From: Phycisphaerales bacterium | Lineage (GTDB): Bacteria; Bacteroidota; Bacteroidia; Chitinophagales; Chitinophagaceae | Assembly (NCBI GenBank): GCA_030054025.1 | Contig: JASGCQ010000013.1 | Location: forward strand, 1 to 41,096 | Reading direction: 5' to 3' | Length of the DNA: 41,096 nucleotides | Shown: piece by piece, positions 24,861-33,891 of the stretch | Layout: each line of letters begins with the position of its first letter | Position numbering within the stretch: position 1 is the stretch's first letter | The notes under the pieces: generated by a model | The model's database searches: none | What the model saw: only the letters and a program-made list of their open reading frames with translations | Told to the model about the DNA's origin: nothing | Position numbers and translations under genes: made by a program

Positions 24861-26141
24861 CTAGCCCATCTCAGGATACATCGTGAATCCACTCATGAAT
24901 TCATTGACTTCGCCTTTTACAGCAGCAATCACTGTTTCGTTATCGGGGCTGGTCAAAACTTTATCTAACCAATCCACTACGAGTGCCATATCTTTTTCTT
25001 TCAAACCTCTTGTGGTGATAGCAGGTACACCTACACGAATACCAGAGGTAACAAAAGGCGATTTGTCATCAAAGGGTACCATGTTTTTATTCAGGGTAAT
25101 GTCTGCTTTAACCAGTGTGTTTTCCGCTTTTTTACCAGAGATATTTTTATTGCGCAAGTCTATTAAAAGCAAGTGATTGTCTGTACCACCCGAAATGATA
25201 TTATAACCTTTGCTCAAGAAAGCTTCTGCCGCAGCTTGGGCATTATGTTTCATTTGTAAGGCATAAGTCTTGAATTCATCTTGTAAAATCTCGAAGAAGG
25301 AAACTGCCTTGGCGGCAATAACATGCTCTAATGGACCGCCTTGAATGCCGGGAAAAACTGCCAAGTCGAGCAATTGACTAAGCATACGTGTTTCGCCTTT
25401 TGGACCTACTGCACCCCAATTGTTTTCAAAATCATGCTTCATCATGATGATACCACCACGAGGTCCACGTAAAGTTTTGTGGGTGGTAGAGGTTACAAAA
25501 TGACAATGATCGAAGGGTGAGTTTAATAGTCCCGCAGCAATCATGCCCGCAGGGTGGGCTATATCTGCTAATACCATGGCTTCTACTTTGTCGGCTGTCG
25601 CACGGATACGTGCATAATCCCAATCGCGGCTATAAGCAGAAGCACCACAAATTATCAATCGAGGTTTTACTTCCAATGCTTTTGCTTCTAAAGCATCATA
25701 ATCTACAAGACCATCTTCGGCTTTTACTCCGTAATGATGTGCATTATAAATCTTGCCCGAATAGGTTACAGGCGAACCATGCGTCAGATGACCACCCATG
25801 CTTAGGTCAAGACCAAGAATTGTGTCGCCGGGCTTTAATACGGCAAACATTACCGCTGTATTGGCTTGTGCACCACTATGAGGCTGAACGTTTACATAAT
25901 CTACACCAAATACTTGCTTAGCACGGTCAATAGCTAATTGTTCACTTTTATCTACCACTTCACATCCGCCATAATAACGCTTACCCGGATAGCCTTCGGC
26001 GTATTTATTGGTCATTACATTGCCCATGGCTTGCATTACTTGCAGGCTGGTGAAGTTTTCTGATGCAATCAATTCTAATCCTCTGCGTTGACGTTCTAAT
26101 TCTTCGCGGATGAGGTCAAATATTTCTTTATCGTGTGTCAT
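24861..26141 (-). CDS. glyA: Serine hydroxymethyltransferase
   Basis: PLP enzyme that interconverts serine and glycine with tetrahydrofolate, the main source of one-carbon units. 426 residues from ATG 26141. PLP-binding Lys222 lies in [14 protein letters not shown]193 and H196 (ADIAHPAG) hold the cofactor ring; the N-terminal [12 protein letters not shown] and [14 protein letters not shown] motifs are intact. The longer TTG start at 26192 coincides with the promoter -33 region, so it is not used. The gene has its own promoter 90 bases downstream of the yccF-like gene and is followed by a small lipoprotein gene. Confidence 0.97.
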   Translation of the reverse strand: MTHDKEIFDLIREELERQRRGLELIASENFTSLQVMQAMGNVMTNKYAEGYPGKRYYGGCEVVDKSEQLAIDRAKQVFGVDYVNVQPHSGAQANTAVMFAVLKPGDTILGLDLSMGGHLTHGSPVTYSGKIYNAHHYGVKAEDGLVDYDALEAKALEVKPRLIICGASAYSRDWDYARIRATADKVEAMVLADIAHPAGMIAAGLLNSPFDHCHFVTSTTHKTLRGPRGGIIMMKHDFENNWGAVGPKGETRMLSQLLDLAVFPGIQGGPLEHVIAAKAVSFFEILQDEFKTYALQMKHNAQAAAEAFLSKGYNIISGGTDNHLLLIDLRNKNISGKKAENTLVKADITLNKNMVPFDDKSPFVTSGIRVGVPAITTRGLKEKDMALVVDWLDKVLTSPDNETVIAAVKGEVNEFMSGFTMYPEMG

Positions 26142-26161
26142 TTTTTTCGTCGTTTCGTGGG

Positions 26162-26192
26162 CTAAATTACTGTAAAATATGCGGCGATACAA
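26162..26192 (-). promoter_or_regulatory. Promoter of glyA
   Basis: Minus strand: TTG (26192-26190), a 20-base spacer, then TAATTTAG (26169-26162), one mismatch to TAnnTTTG. It lies about 20 bases before the ATG at 26141 and decides against the TTG start at 26192. Confidence 0.5.
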
Positions 26193-26231
26193 TAGTTAGT
26201 GTCAATGAGATAATTTGATGTTGGCTATGTG

Positions 26232-26600
26232 TTACACAATCTTCTTACCAAAAGGCATTAAGGACAATTCGATGAGTTTGAAATGTTGTTTGGCAAAGGG
26301 TAAACCTATAATGGTAATGGCTAAAATTATTCCCCAACACAAATGTATCATCGCAGTATATAGACCACCAAAAAGTAACCAGATAATATTAGCAAAAAGC
26401 GAAAGGCAGCCCGAAGAACTATTTGTAGTCACCACTTTTCTGCCAAAAGGTGCTAAAACCATTCCTGCTATTTTGAAGCATTGCAGTCCAAAGGGAATTC
26501 CTACAACAGTGAAGCAGAGTATAAGCCCTCCGAAAAAATAACCCAATGCGGCAAAGAATCCGCCGAAAATGATCCAAATAAGGTTGCCGATAAAATTCAT
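26232..26600 (-). CDS. YccF family inner-membrane protein
   Basis: 122 residues made of two tandem homologous hydrophobic units. Each has a NLIWIIFGG-like start (residues about 5-13 and 71-79), a glycine-rich membrane helix, a GIPFG or GLPFA turn, and an APFGRKVV or MPFGKKIV end. This is the YccF (DUF307) inner-membrane domain pair. Function is unknown. It lies three bases after the flavoprotein gene, so it is co-transcribed with it and rnhA. Confidence 0.9.
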   Translation of the reverse strand: MNFIGNLIWIIFGGFFAALGYFFGGLILCFTVVGIPFGLQCFKIAGMVLAPFGRKVVTTNSSSGCLSLFANIIWLLFGGLYTAMIHLCWGIILAITIIGLPFAKQHFKLIELSLMPFGKKIV

Positions 26601-26603
26601 TTA

Positions 26604-27821
26604 TTATTGATTTTGATTTGCGATTGATTTCGCGGCTATCCATCCGCTTGTCCAGGCATTTTGGAAGTTAAAACCGCCTGTAATGCCGTCCACGTCGGTA
26701 ATTTCACCCGCATAATAAATGCCCTTTTGATTTCGGCTTTCCATCGTTTTTGGGTCAATATCTTTGAGTAGCACACCACCACAAGTTACAAATTCTTCTT
26801 TAAAAGTGGTTTTGCCTTTTACTTCATATACATCACGCAATAGGGTTTCAATCAATTTGTTTTGTTGTGCTGCAGGTAAATCACCCCAACGGGTATTTTC
26901 GGCAATGCCAATACGCATGATAAAATATTCCCAAAGTCGTTTGGGTAGCCCAAAGGGATTTTTATGAGCGACCAATTGCTTGCCTTCATATTGCCTCAAA
27001 GTAGTAATTTGTTCTTTCAAATCTTGTTCTGTAGCTTCTCTGAGCCAATTGATACTGATATTAAAATGATAATTTTTTTCGCTCAAGGCACGCGCTGCCC
27101 ATGCCGAGCAACGTAATATAGCGGGTCCAGAAAAACCCCAATGCGTAATGAGCAAAGGACCTTGCTCTCTGAACTTTGTTCCTGCAATTTTTACTGAAGC
27201 CTCAGTCACCACACCCATCAATTCGGTGATGGGATGCTTGGGTAAATTAAAGGTGAATAAAGAGGGTACTGGATCTTCCACTTTTTGTGGTAGGGCTTCT
27301 ATCCAACTATACTGTTCCAATTTCGGAAAACCTCCTGTTGCAATCAGTATTTTATCCGCAAGGTATTGACTCTTGTCGGCAAAATGTATCAGGTATTGCG
27401 CGTCTTTGGCTTCAATTTTAATCACTCCTTTTGAAAATCGCACCTGAACTTTCTGTCGCATCATTTCTCCCCAAATACAATCTATTATTGTTTGCGAATC
27501 GTCAGTATCAGGGAACATTCTGCCGTCGCTTTCTTCTTTAAGATTTACACCACGTTTTTCAAACCATGCTATGGTGTCTTTGGGGTTGAATTGATGAAAA
27601 GTTTTGCGTAGCAATTGCTTGCCACGAGGGTATTTCTCCACCAAATCAGCTACATCAAAACAAGCATGGGTCACATTGCATCGCCCACCGCCACTCACCT
27701 TGATTTTTTGCATGGCACGAGCAGCTTTTTCAAATACCACCACTTCATTATCGGGATGATATGGGATATTGGCAGCAGCAAAACAACCCGCAGCTCCGGC
27801 ACCGATGATGGCTATTTTCAT
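26604..27821 (-). CDS. HI0933/YhiN-family FAD-dependent oxidoreductase
   Basis: 405 residues from ATG 27821. The N-terminus has the FAD-binding dinucleotide motif IIGAGAAG (5-12), then KVSGGGRCNVTHA, the hallmark of the HI0933-like flavoprotein family. The C-terminal YYAGEITDVDGITGGFNFQ closes the FAD site. The biochemical role of this family is not settled. The GTG/ATG positions upstream (to 27878) would overlap rnhA and add a basic tail, so they were rejected. It lies two bases after the rnhA stop and is likely translationally coupled. Confidence 0.9.
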   Translation of the reverse strand: MKIAIIGAGAAGCFAAANIPYHPDNEVVVFEKAARAMQKIKVSGGGRCNVTHACFDVADLVEKYPRGKQLLRKTFHQFNPKDTIAWFEKRGVNLKEESDGRMFPDTDDSQTIIDCIWGEMMRQKVQVRFSKGVIKIEAKDAQYLIHFADKSQYLADKILIATGGFPKLEQYSWIEALPQKVEDPVPSLFTFNLPKHPITELMGVVTEASVKIAGTKFREQGPLLITHWGFSGPAILRCSAWAARALSEKNYHFNISINWLREATEQDLKEQITTLRQYEGKQLVAHKNPFGLPKRLWEYFIMRIGIAENTRWGDLPAAQQNKLIETLLRDVYEVKGKTTFKEEFVTCGGVLLKDIDPKTMESRNQKGIYYAGEITDVDGITGGFNFQNAWTSGWIAAKSIANQNQ

Positions 27822-27823
27822 TG

Positions 27824-28303
27824 TTAAAATAATGTATGAAGTGCTTCTTCTTGTTCGTAACCTTCGTCTATCAGCCATTGACGACTATCTGCAGCAGCAG
27901 TTGCGAGTTCATCGCAGCGATTATTGTAGGGATTATCGGCATGACCTTTTACCCAAACAAATTTAATATTGTGCGCCAAAGAGAGTTGATGGTAAAGCCT
28001 CCAAAGGTCAGCATTTTTTTTGCCTTTGAAATTGGTGCGAAGCCATCTTTGCAACCATCGTTTTTCCACCGTGTTCACTACATAACTGCTGTCGGAATGA
28101 ATGATGACATTTACGCCCGTTTTGGTCAATGCTTGTAATGCGGCAATCACCGCCATCAGCTCCATACGGTTGTTGGTGGTACGCCTATAACCTTGAGATA
28201 GTTCCTTTGACTTGCTGCCCCACATCAATATGGTCCCATAGCCACCAGGGCCCGGATTACCTCTTGAGGAGCCGTCTGTATAGATGAGGAGTTTGTCGGA
28301 CAT
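27824..28303 (-). CDS. rnhA: Ribonuclease HI
   Basis: Removes RNA from RNA-DNA hybrids, including R-loops and Okazaki primers. 159 residues, typical for E. coli-type RNase HI. Catalytic carboxylates D10 (IYTDGSSRGNPG), E48 (RMELMA), D71 (HSDSSYV) and D131 (NNRCDELA) are all present, as is H121 (VKGHADNPYNN). The basic handle region (KRWLQRW, residues 81-87) is also retained. It is the first gene of the unit rnhA, flavoprotein, YccF and diverges from mqnA with 46 bases between the starts. Confidence 0.96.
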   Translation of the reverse strand: MSDKLLIYTDGSSRGNPGPGGYGTILMWGSKSKELSQGYRRTTNNRMELMAVIAALQALTKTGVNVIIHSDSSYVVNTVEKRWLQRWLRTNFKGKKNADLWRLYHQLSLAHNIKFVWVKGHADNPYNNRCDELATAAADSRQWLIDEGYEQEEALHTLF

Positions 28304-28324
28304 TATGTTAATCTTCTATTGCGC

Positions 28325-28344
28325 TATATTTGCGCACAAATGTA
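28325..28344. promoter_or_regulatory. Face-to-face -7 boxes of a divergent rnhA/mqnA promoter
   Basis: Plus-strand TATATTTG at 28325-28332 and minus-strand TACATTTG at 28344-28337 form a near-palindrome with a four-base centre (CGCA). Each fits TAnnTTTG and each points to one of the two divergent genes. A TTTG at 28292-28295 is too far upstream to be a standard -33 box. Confidence 0.5.
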
Positions 28345-28349
28345 AGTCC

Positions 28350-29093
28350 TTGAAGAGCAAAATAAAAGTTGGTGCTGTAAGTTATTTGAATACAAAGCCA
28401 TTATTGTACGGTATTGAGCGTTCTCCCATCTACGATACAATTGAATTAAGCCTTGCTTATCCTGCACAATTGGCGCAACAATTAAGAGCGGGTAGTATTG
28501 ACATGGCATTGCTACCCGTTGCCGCATTGCAAGAAATTGAAGGTGCAAAAATAGTGGGTGATTATGGTATCGCTGCTCATGGCAATGTGGTATCAGTTGC
28601 GCTTTTTAGTCAGGTGCCTATTGGCGAAATAGATACGGTCATTCTTGATTATCAGTCGCGCACTTCTGTCCGATTGACACAATTATTATTTGCTGAATAT
28701 TGGCAAAAAGAAGTTCGTTTTGAAGCTGCAACAGCCGATTTTATCAACGAAATAAACGGCAGCACAGCAGCGGTCATTATTGGCGATCGAGCATTGGAGC
28801 AATTACCCAACTTTAAGTATAGTTATGACCTTTCTGCGGCTTGGAAATCTTTTACCAAATTGCCCTTTGTATTTGCTGCTTGGGTGGCTAACAAAGATTT
28901 GCCCCTAGAGTTTATGACCGCATTCAATGCTGCAAATGCTTTGGGGCTTGAGCATCTCGATGAAATTGCAAAAGCGAATCATATTCCTTATTACAGTCTT
29001 AAAACCTATTATCACGACAATATTTGCTACCATCTAGGCGAGGCCGAAAAGAAAGGTTTAGCTTTGTTTTTAGAAAAAGTTGCCGCTACTTAA
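28350..29093 (+). CDS. mqnA: MqnA-type chorismate dehydratase (futalosine menaquinone pathway)
   Basis: Periplasmic-binding-protein-like fold enzyme; MqnA turns chorismate into 3-enolpyruvoylbenzoate, the first step of the futalosine route. The motif GAVSYLNTKPLLYG near the N-terminus is the family signature, followed by AGSIDMALLPVAAL. The start is uncertain: TTG 28350 (247 residues) fits the -7 box and family N-terminus (MKSKIKVGAV), while ATG 28305 would add 15 residues across the promoter. No other mqn gene (mqnB, C, D) is here. MqnD is a paralogue, but the SYLNTKPL motif and length favour MqnA. Confidence 0.8.
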   Translation: MKSKIKVGAVSYLNTKPLLYGIERSPIYDTIELSLAYPAQLAQQLRAGSIDMALLPVAALQEIEGAKIVGDYGIAAHGNVVSVALFSQVPIGEIDTVILDYQSRTSVRLTQLLFAEYWQKEVRFEAATADFINEINGSTAAVIIGDRALEQLPNFKYSYDLSAAWKSFTKLPFVFAAWVANKDLPLEFMTAFNAANALGLEHLDEIAKANHIPYYSLKTYYHDNICYHLGEAEKKGLALFLEKVAAT

Positions 29094-29105
29094 AATTTAT
29101 AAATA

Positions 29106-29963
29106 ATGAGCCCTTATAAATTATCCTTGGTTGAATGCCCGCGTGATGCCATGCAAGGTTGGGCGCATTTTATACCTACCGAACAAAAAGTAAAATACCT
29201 CAACAAATTGCTTGAAGTAGGTTTTGATGTACTCGATTTTGGTTCTTTTGTTTCGGCAAAAGCCATACCCCAATTGGCAGATACCAAAGAGGTGATACCG
29301 CAACTCAAGCTCAATGGCAAGACTAAATTGTTGGCCATTGTAGCCAATACTCGTGGCGCAGAGGAGGCGATGCAGTATGACGAAATCACCTATATCGGTT
29401 TTCCCTTTTCTATTTCTGAAACTTTTCAGCTGCGCAATACCAACAAAACGATTGCGCAATCTCTAGCACAGCTTGAAGGGATGCAAAGCCTTTGTCTGCA
29501 ACATGGCAAGCAATTGGTGGTGTATATTTCTATGGGTTTTGGTAATCCTTACGGCGATGAGTACTCGGCGCAAGTGGCTATAGATTGGGTAGGCAAACTC
29601 ACCCAAATGGGTATTCAAACCATTGCTTTGGCAGACACAGTGGGCGTAGCCAAGCCCGATACCATTGAGTACATTTATCAACATCTGATTCCCGAATTCC
29701 CCAATACAGCTATTGGTGCGCATTTTCATTCTATGCCAACGACATGGCGCAAAAAATTTGAAGCTGCTTATCAAAATGCTTGTTGGCGTTTCGACAGTTC
29801 TATCAAAGGGATTGGTGGTTGCCCTATGGCAGAAGACGAGTTGGTGGGCAATATAGCTACAGAAAATATTTTGCAATGGTGTGCCGAAAAGAACATTGAC
29901 TTAGGGCTCAATCAAACTGCTTTTGCCGAAGCAATGATTATGGCAGGCGAAGTGTTTGTGTAG
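29106..29963 (+). CDS. mvaB: Hydroxymethylglutaryl-CoA lyase
   Basis: Splits HMG-CoA to acetoacetate and acetyl-CoA, the last step of leucine breakdown. 285 residues in a DRE-TIM barrel. The N-terminal ECPRDAMQG supplies the catalytic R13-D14; the metal site HFH is at 206-208; the mobile-loop cysteine is C239 in GIGGCPMAED. The family motif GFPFSISETFQLRNT is complete. It lies 12 bases after mqnA, on the same strand, without a functional link. Together with the PccB-type gene it fits branched-chain and odd-chain acyl-CoA catabolism. Confidence 0.92.
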   Translation: MSPYKLSLVECPRDAMQGWAHFIPTEQKVKYLNKLLEVGFDVLDFGSFVSAKAIPQLADTKEVIPQLKLNGKTKLLAIVANTRGAEEAMQYDEITYIGFPFSISETFQLRNTNKTIAQSLAQLEGMQSLCLQHGKQLVVYISMGFGNPYGDEYSAQVAIDWVGKLTQMGIQTIALADTVGVAKPDTIEYIYQHLIPEFPNTAIGAHFHSMPTTWRKKFEAAYQNACWRFDSSIKGIGGCPMAEDELVGNIATENILQWCAEKNIDLGLNQTAFAEAMIMAGEVFV

Positions 29964-30137
29964 CTGTTATGAAGCCTAAAATATACATTCTTACTGCTCT
30001 TGGTGCAGATGATTGGGTAATTCAATTGCAATCTAATAACTACTAGTCAAAGGTATATTGGCACGGTTTTGTAAACTAAAAAGTGTATTTTTATCCTTAA
30101 TAACAAACATTTTACAAACAAACTACCCAATTTTCTT

Positions 30138-30488
30138 ATGGAATCACTTACCAAAGCAGAATGCACAAAATCACTATTACCTATTCGTGATGCACTTGAT
30201 GTGATTAACGGGAAATGGAAATTACATATCATTGCCTCACTGATGCACGGCAATCATCGTTTTAAAGATTTACTACGAGACATCAGTGGTATTACGGCAA
30301 AAATGCTCTCTCAAGAACTGAAGAGTTTAGAAATTAATGATTTAGTGGACAGAAAAGTACATACTTCATCGCCTGTTGTCGTAGAATATATGCTAACTGA
30401 ATACGGAAAAACCTTACAAAAATTGATGGACGAGTTGCGTCTTTGGGGTACAGAACATCGTAAAAGAATAATTGGAAAAAATAAATAA
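30138..30488 (+). CDS. HxlR family transcriptional regulator
   Basis: 116 residues with a single winged-helix DNA-binding domain. The HxlR pattern is clear: LDVINGKWKLHIIASLMHGNHRFKDLLRDISGITAKMLSQELKSLEINDLVDR, then the wing, with VEYMLTEYGKTL at the end. One cysteine (C9) lies near the N-terminus where HxlR proteins often carry a redox-sensitive residue; this is only suggestive. Most HxlR regulators control an adjacent oxidoreductase, but neither neighbour (mvaB upstream, a secreted PNGase-like protein downstream) is an obvious target. A 174-base gap separates it from mvaB. Confidence 0.92.
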   Translation: MESLTKAECTKSLLPIRDALDVINGKWKLHIIASLMHGNHRFKDLLRDISGITAKMLSQELKSLEINDLVDRKVHTSSPVVVEYMLTEYGKTLQKLMDELRLWGTEHRKRIIGKNK

Positions 30489-30560
30489 ATAAAAGGTTGT
30501 AGTATTATAAACTTTTTTGTTTTAAATTTACCCTTCTTTCTGAACTCATAAATTTAAGCA

Positions 30561-32480
30561 ATGAAATTATTGAACACACTATTATTACTTACCCTTCTTT
30601 GCCGCTTTTCATACGCCGCTCCGGGTGATACTACATGGATACAAGCTCACTATACGAAGCAATTAGGTGATGCACCTTCTAATCACGATACTGCTGTCAA
30701 CTTCCCGAACGGAACTACAAAATATCGAAAGATTATCATGGTATTTACCTTAGGTAAATATGTATGTCCGGGTACCCCCGCTTTCTGTTCAGATTGGGAT
30801 TATACCGTTCAAACTTATTTGATGAACAAGCGTGGAGATACACTTGAATTGGGCAGACTTATCACGCCATATGGCAAGGGTCCTCGTATGCCTGCCGGGT
30901 GGACGCAGAATTATTATTTTGATGTTACAGATTTTGCTCCTGCACTCATCGACTCAAACTTAATACGTGTACACTATTCTGGCTATACGGGTGGATACAC
31001 TGCAAACATACGTTTTGCAATGATTGAAGGTACACCTGAACGTAATGTTGTTGGGTTGAAAACCTTGTGGAAAGGTAGTTATGCATTTGGTCTTGCTAGC
31101 GACCCCATTGACAATCATGTAACTGCGGTGTCGCTTACAGCACCTGCTGCAACCCAATCGGCTACTTATCGTTTCAATGTTACCGGTCATGGTAGCGATA
31201 CAAACGGTTGTTCTGAGTTTTGTGCAAAATATTATCGTGTTTTGAAAGATGGTTCGATAGTGAATACAAAAACAATGTGGAGAGACAATTGCGGAAAAAA
31301 TGAATTGTACCCTCAAAGTGGTACTTGGATTTACGACAGAGGCAATTGGTGTCCCGGAGCATTGGTCAATACCAATTTCCATCCCATACCATCCGTTACG
31401 GCAGGTTCCAACTTTGCCTTATCCATGGCATTTGAGCCTTATACCTCATCTGGTGCTGCATCTTATACCATCTTTGGAACAATGGTCTATTATGCAGGGA
31501 TGAATAAAACCTTGGATGCCTCGATTGAAGATATCATTGCTCCTACCGACAACGATAATTACTTTAGAGAAAATGCTCGTGTGGGTTATACAACAATCAA
31601 AATCCGCAACTCGGGTAGCACTACTGTTTCAAGCATCAATTTTGAATATGGTGTTACAGGTCAGCCACTCACAAAAGCTACTTGGTCTGGAACTTTAGCC
31701 CCCTTGACCGATACAATCATTGATTTGCCCTATGCCAAATCTTTATTGAAAGCCACAGGAACCAAACTGCCTTATGAAGTCAATATCCTCAAAGTGAATG
31801 ATGCTACGGATAATGACCTAACTAATAACAAGGTTACAACTGTGTTTACCCCGGCACCACAATGGTCTAATACATTTACGATTATCTTAAAGACTAATAA
31901 GTCTGTAATAGGAACACTTAGTGAAACGGAATGGAAAATTACAGATAGTTCAGGTACGGTAGTTGCCAAACGAATCAACAATGCGCCCGACGCTTCTTAC
32001 TTTGATACATTGACGCTTGAAACCGGAGTGTATAAATTATCGGTAACCGATGCCGGCTGTGATGGATTGAGCAATGCCTCAGGCGGTACCGGTTCTATTC
32101 AAGTAAAACCAACGCCCTTTACTACTCATGCTTTGAAAGGTCTATTTGCCGGAGATTTTGGTTGCGGTTTTGATCAATATTTTACAGTGGGCAATCCTAC
32201 AGCTATCAGAGAACTCAACGCATATAATGATGTAGTCATGTCGGTCTATCCTAATCCCGCAGCTGATAAAATCACTATCTCATTCGAAGGTCTATCAAAA
32301 GTAGAAGGCAGCTTAAATATTACGGATAATATGGGCAGAACGATATTAAAGCAACAAATCCATACCAATAATGTTTCTTTTAGCACTGAGTCATTTTCTA
32401 ATGGTTTGTATTTTGTGAATTTCAAAACTCAAGAAGAAAATATGCCACAGATGATTAGCAAATTAGTGATTGTTAAGTAA
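30561..32480 (+). CDS. T9SS-sorted PNGase F-like (peptide N-glycosidase F related) protein
   Basis: 639 residues. Signal peptide (cleavage near residue 20), then a PNGase F-like pair of jelly rolls (about 22-320), a beta-rich middle region, and a C-terminal type A sorting domain (about 562-639, YPNPAADKITI and GLYFVNF). Compared with Flavobacterium PNGase F as I recall it: CSDWD matches CDEWD, so the catalytic aspartate D60 is D80 here; GCSEFC matches GCAEWC, so E206 is E219; but the E118 position is a glycine (G141 in HYSGYTG). The motif GTWIYDRGNWCPG (254-266) is also family-typical. It may release N-glycans from glycoproteins outside the cell; loss of E118 makes activity uncertain. Confidence 0.85.
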   Translation: MKLLNTLLLLTLLCRFSYAAPGDTTWIQAHYTKQLGDAPSNHDTAVNFPNGTTKYRKIIMVFTLGKYVCPGTPAFCSDWDYTVQTYLMNKRGDTLELGRLITPYGKGPRMPAGWTQNYYFDVTDFAPALIDSNLIRVHYSGYTGGYTANIRFAMIEGTPERNVVGLKTLWKGSYAFGLASDPIDNHVTAVSLTAPAATQSATYRFNVTGHGSDTNGCSEFCAKYYRVLKDGSIVNTKTMWRDNCGKNELYPQSGTWIYDRGNWCPGALVNTNFHPIPSVTAGSNFALSMAFEPYTSSGAASYTIFGTMVYYAGMNKTLDASIEDIIAPTDNDNYFRENARVGYTTIKIRNSGSTTVSSINFEYGVTGQPLTKATWSGTLAPLTDTIIDLPYAKSLLKATGTKLPYEVNILKVNDATDNDLTNNKVTTVFTPAPQWSNTFTIILKTNKSVIGTLSETEWKITDSSGTVVAKRINNAPDASYFDTLTLETGVYKLSVTDAGCDGLSNASGGTGSIQVKPTPFTTHALKGLFAGDFGCGFDQYFTVGNPTAIRELNAYNDVVMSVYPNPAADKITISFEGLSKVEGSLNITDNMGRTILKQQIHTNNVSFSTESFSNGLYFVNFKTQEENMPQMISKLVIVK

Positions 32481-32510
32481 TCTTATCGAAATGATTAGGC
32501 TGATTATATT

Positions 32511-33218
32511 ATGAAAACACGCCACATCAAATTTTTGTCCTTTGCGCTTGTTCTACTTGGTACCCTTATCTTATTTCCGTCATGTACCAAAAAGAACGGA
32601 GAAAATCAAGGCTTAACCAACGATAATTACAAGCCATTTGATCTGATGCCTCGAAACTTGGGTTCTTGGTGGCTCTATGCCGCAAGTGATGGTTCCGTTT
32701 TTTATCGATATAGTACAGGTAGGGATTCTAACGTAGCAGGACTTACCTATAGTTATTATTATCGCATTGATACTACCTCATTGGATAGATTGCAGACCCC
32801 AGAATACTTTGGGAAAAATAGCGATAAATACATCTCCTTAATTGATGTAGATGGTGGTCAGAAAGATTATATCACTTATGTTATTTTAAAGGATACCTCT
32901 TATGTTGGGCAATCTTGGATTAATACTGAGGACAAAAAAATACAAGGGTGGAATTTGAACATGCTCATAGAGAGCGACGTAAGAAGTATTACCGAAGAAC
33001 TGACGTATAATGGAAAAACATACGACAGTGTTATCTATGTATATAATAAATTAAAGGCAAAGTCTGTAATAATGCCAGCATACGTCAATTGTGGGGGACT
33101 CGAAGTATGGTTTAAAAAAGGTGTGGGTATCATTCGAGAAAAAGGGTATATTAATTTGATTAATCTAGTGTCAAAAAACTACGAAGATTGGATTCTGGAT
33201 TACCATTTTGTGCCTTAG
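32511..33218 (+). CDS. Putative lipoprotein of unknown function
   Basis: 235 residues. The N-terminus has a lipoprotein signal ending FPSC (C25). The mature part contains YKPFDLMPRNLGSWWLY and later AYVNCGGLEVWFKKGVGIIREKG, a layout seen in Bacteroidota lipoproteins with a small beta-rich domain. No catalytic residues can be proposed. It follows the PNGase F-like gene by 30 bases on the same strand, so the two may be co-expressed; a shared role in surface glycoprotein handling is only a guess. Confidence 0.7.
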   Translation: MKTRHIKFLSFALVLLGTLILFPSCTKKNGENQGLTNDNYKPFDLMPRNLGSWWLYAASDGSVFYRYSTGRDSNVAGLTYSYYYRIDTTSLDRLQTPEYFGKNSDKYISLIDVDGGQKDYITYVILKDTSYVGQSWINTEDKKIQGWNLNMLIESDVRSITEELTYNGKTYDSVIYVYNKLKAKSVIMPAYVNCGGLEVWFKKGVGIIREKGYINLINLVSKNYEDWILDYHFVP

Positions 33219-33283
33219 CATGGCTAAGAAAGTAAAAAGCCTAAAGGAATAATTTGAGTATAAATGCGAAATTTGAATATTTT

Positions 33284-33314
33284 TTTGGAAAACAAACAAA
33301 ATATCCTACTTTTG
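33284..33314 (+). promoter_or_regulatory. Promoter of the ribosomal protein operon
   Basis: TTTG at 33284-33287, a 19-base spacer and TACTTTTG at 33307-33314: a perfect fit to TTTG-N19-TAnnTTTG. The predicted start near 33320 gives a leader of about 85 bases before rplK, room for L1 autoregulation, though I cannot identify the L1 site. Confidence 0.8.
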
Positions 33315-33403
33315 CACTCCAATTCTCAAGATTGCTCTTATATTAAGTTTGCATTTGGAAGATTTGTTTCATACAATTCGTTAATACCAAAAAAATTAAA
33401 AAC

Positions 33404-33850
33404 ATGGCAAAAGAAATTACAGGCTATGTAAAGCTGCAATGTAAAGGCGGCCAAGCAAATCCCGCACCTCCAATCGGACCTGCATTAGGTTCTAAAGGTG
33501 TAAACATTATGGAGTTCTGCAAGCAGTTTAATGCGCGTACTCAGGACAAACCAGGAAAAGTACTTCCAGTTCTCATTACCGTTTATGCCGACAAATCATT
33601 TGATTTTGTTATCAAAACCCCTCCGGCAGCAGTACAGTTGATGGAATTGTCAAAAGTATCTAAAGGTTCTAAAGAGCCAAACCGCCAAAAAGTGGGTAAA
33701 GTTACATGGGCTCAAGTAGAAGAAATTGCCAAAGACAAAATGAGCGACCTCAATTGCTTTACACTAGACAGTGCCATGAAAATGGTAGCCGGTACAGCAC
33801 GCAGCATGGGTCTTACCGTTGAAGGCAACGCTCCTTGGATGAATAACTAA
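33404..33850 (+). CDS. rplK: 50S ribosomal protein L11
   Basis: 148 residues, slightly longer than the usual 141-147. The signature [32 protein letters not shown] is intact; the proline-rich part is the thiostrepton-region face and the C-terminal domain (about 75-142) binds the GTPase-centre RNA. First gene of the rplK-rplA-rplJ-rplL operon, with its own promoter. The gene is normally preceded by secE and nusG; here it follows a lipoprotein gene. Confidence 0.98.
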   Translation: MAKEITGYVKLQCKGGQANPAPPIGPALGSKGVNIMEFCKQFNARTQDKPGKVLPVLITVYADKSFDFVIKTPPAAVQLMELSKVSKGSKEPNRQKVGKVTWAQVEEIAKDKMSDLNCFTLDSAMKMVAGTARSMGLTVEGNAPWMNN

Positions 33851-33891
33851 TCCGGCAGCAATTTTCATTTTATTTCAAAAACATTGTAACA

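Noticed and set aside
26215-26541. Plus-strand 108-codon frame over the YccF gene
   Set aside because: The opposite strand encodes a clear two-unit YccF protein; this frame mirrors it.
29968-30045. 25-codon frame after mvaB (MKPKIYILTALGADDW)
   Set aside because: Could be a remnant of an oxidoreductase gene, but too short and without motif to support.
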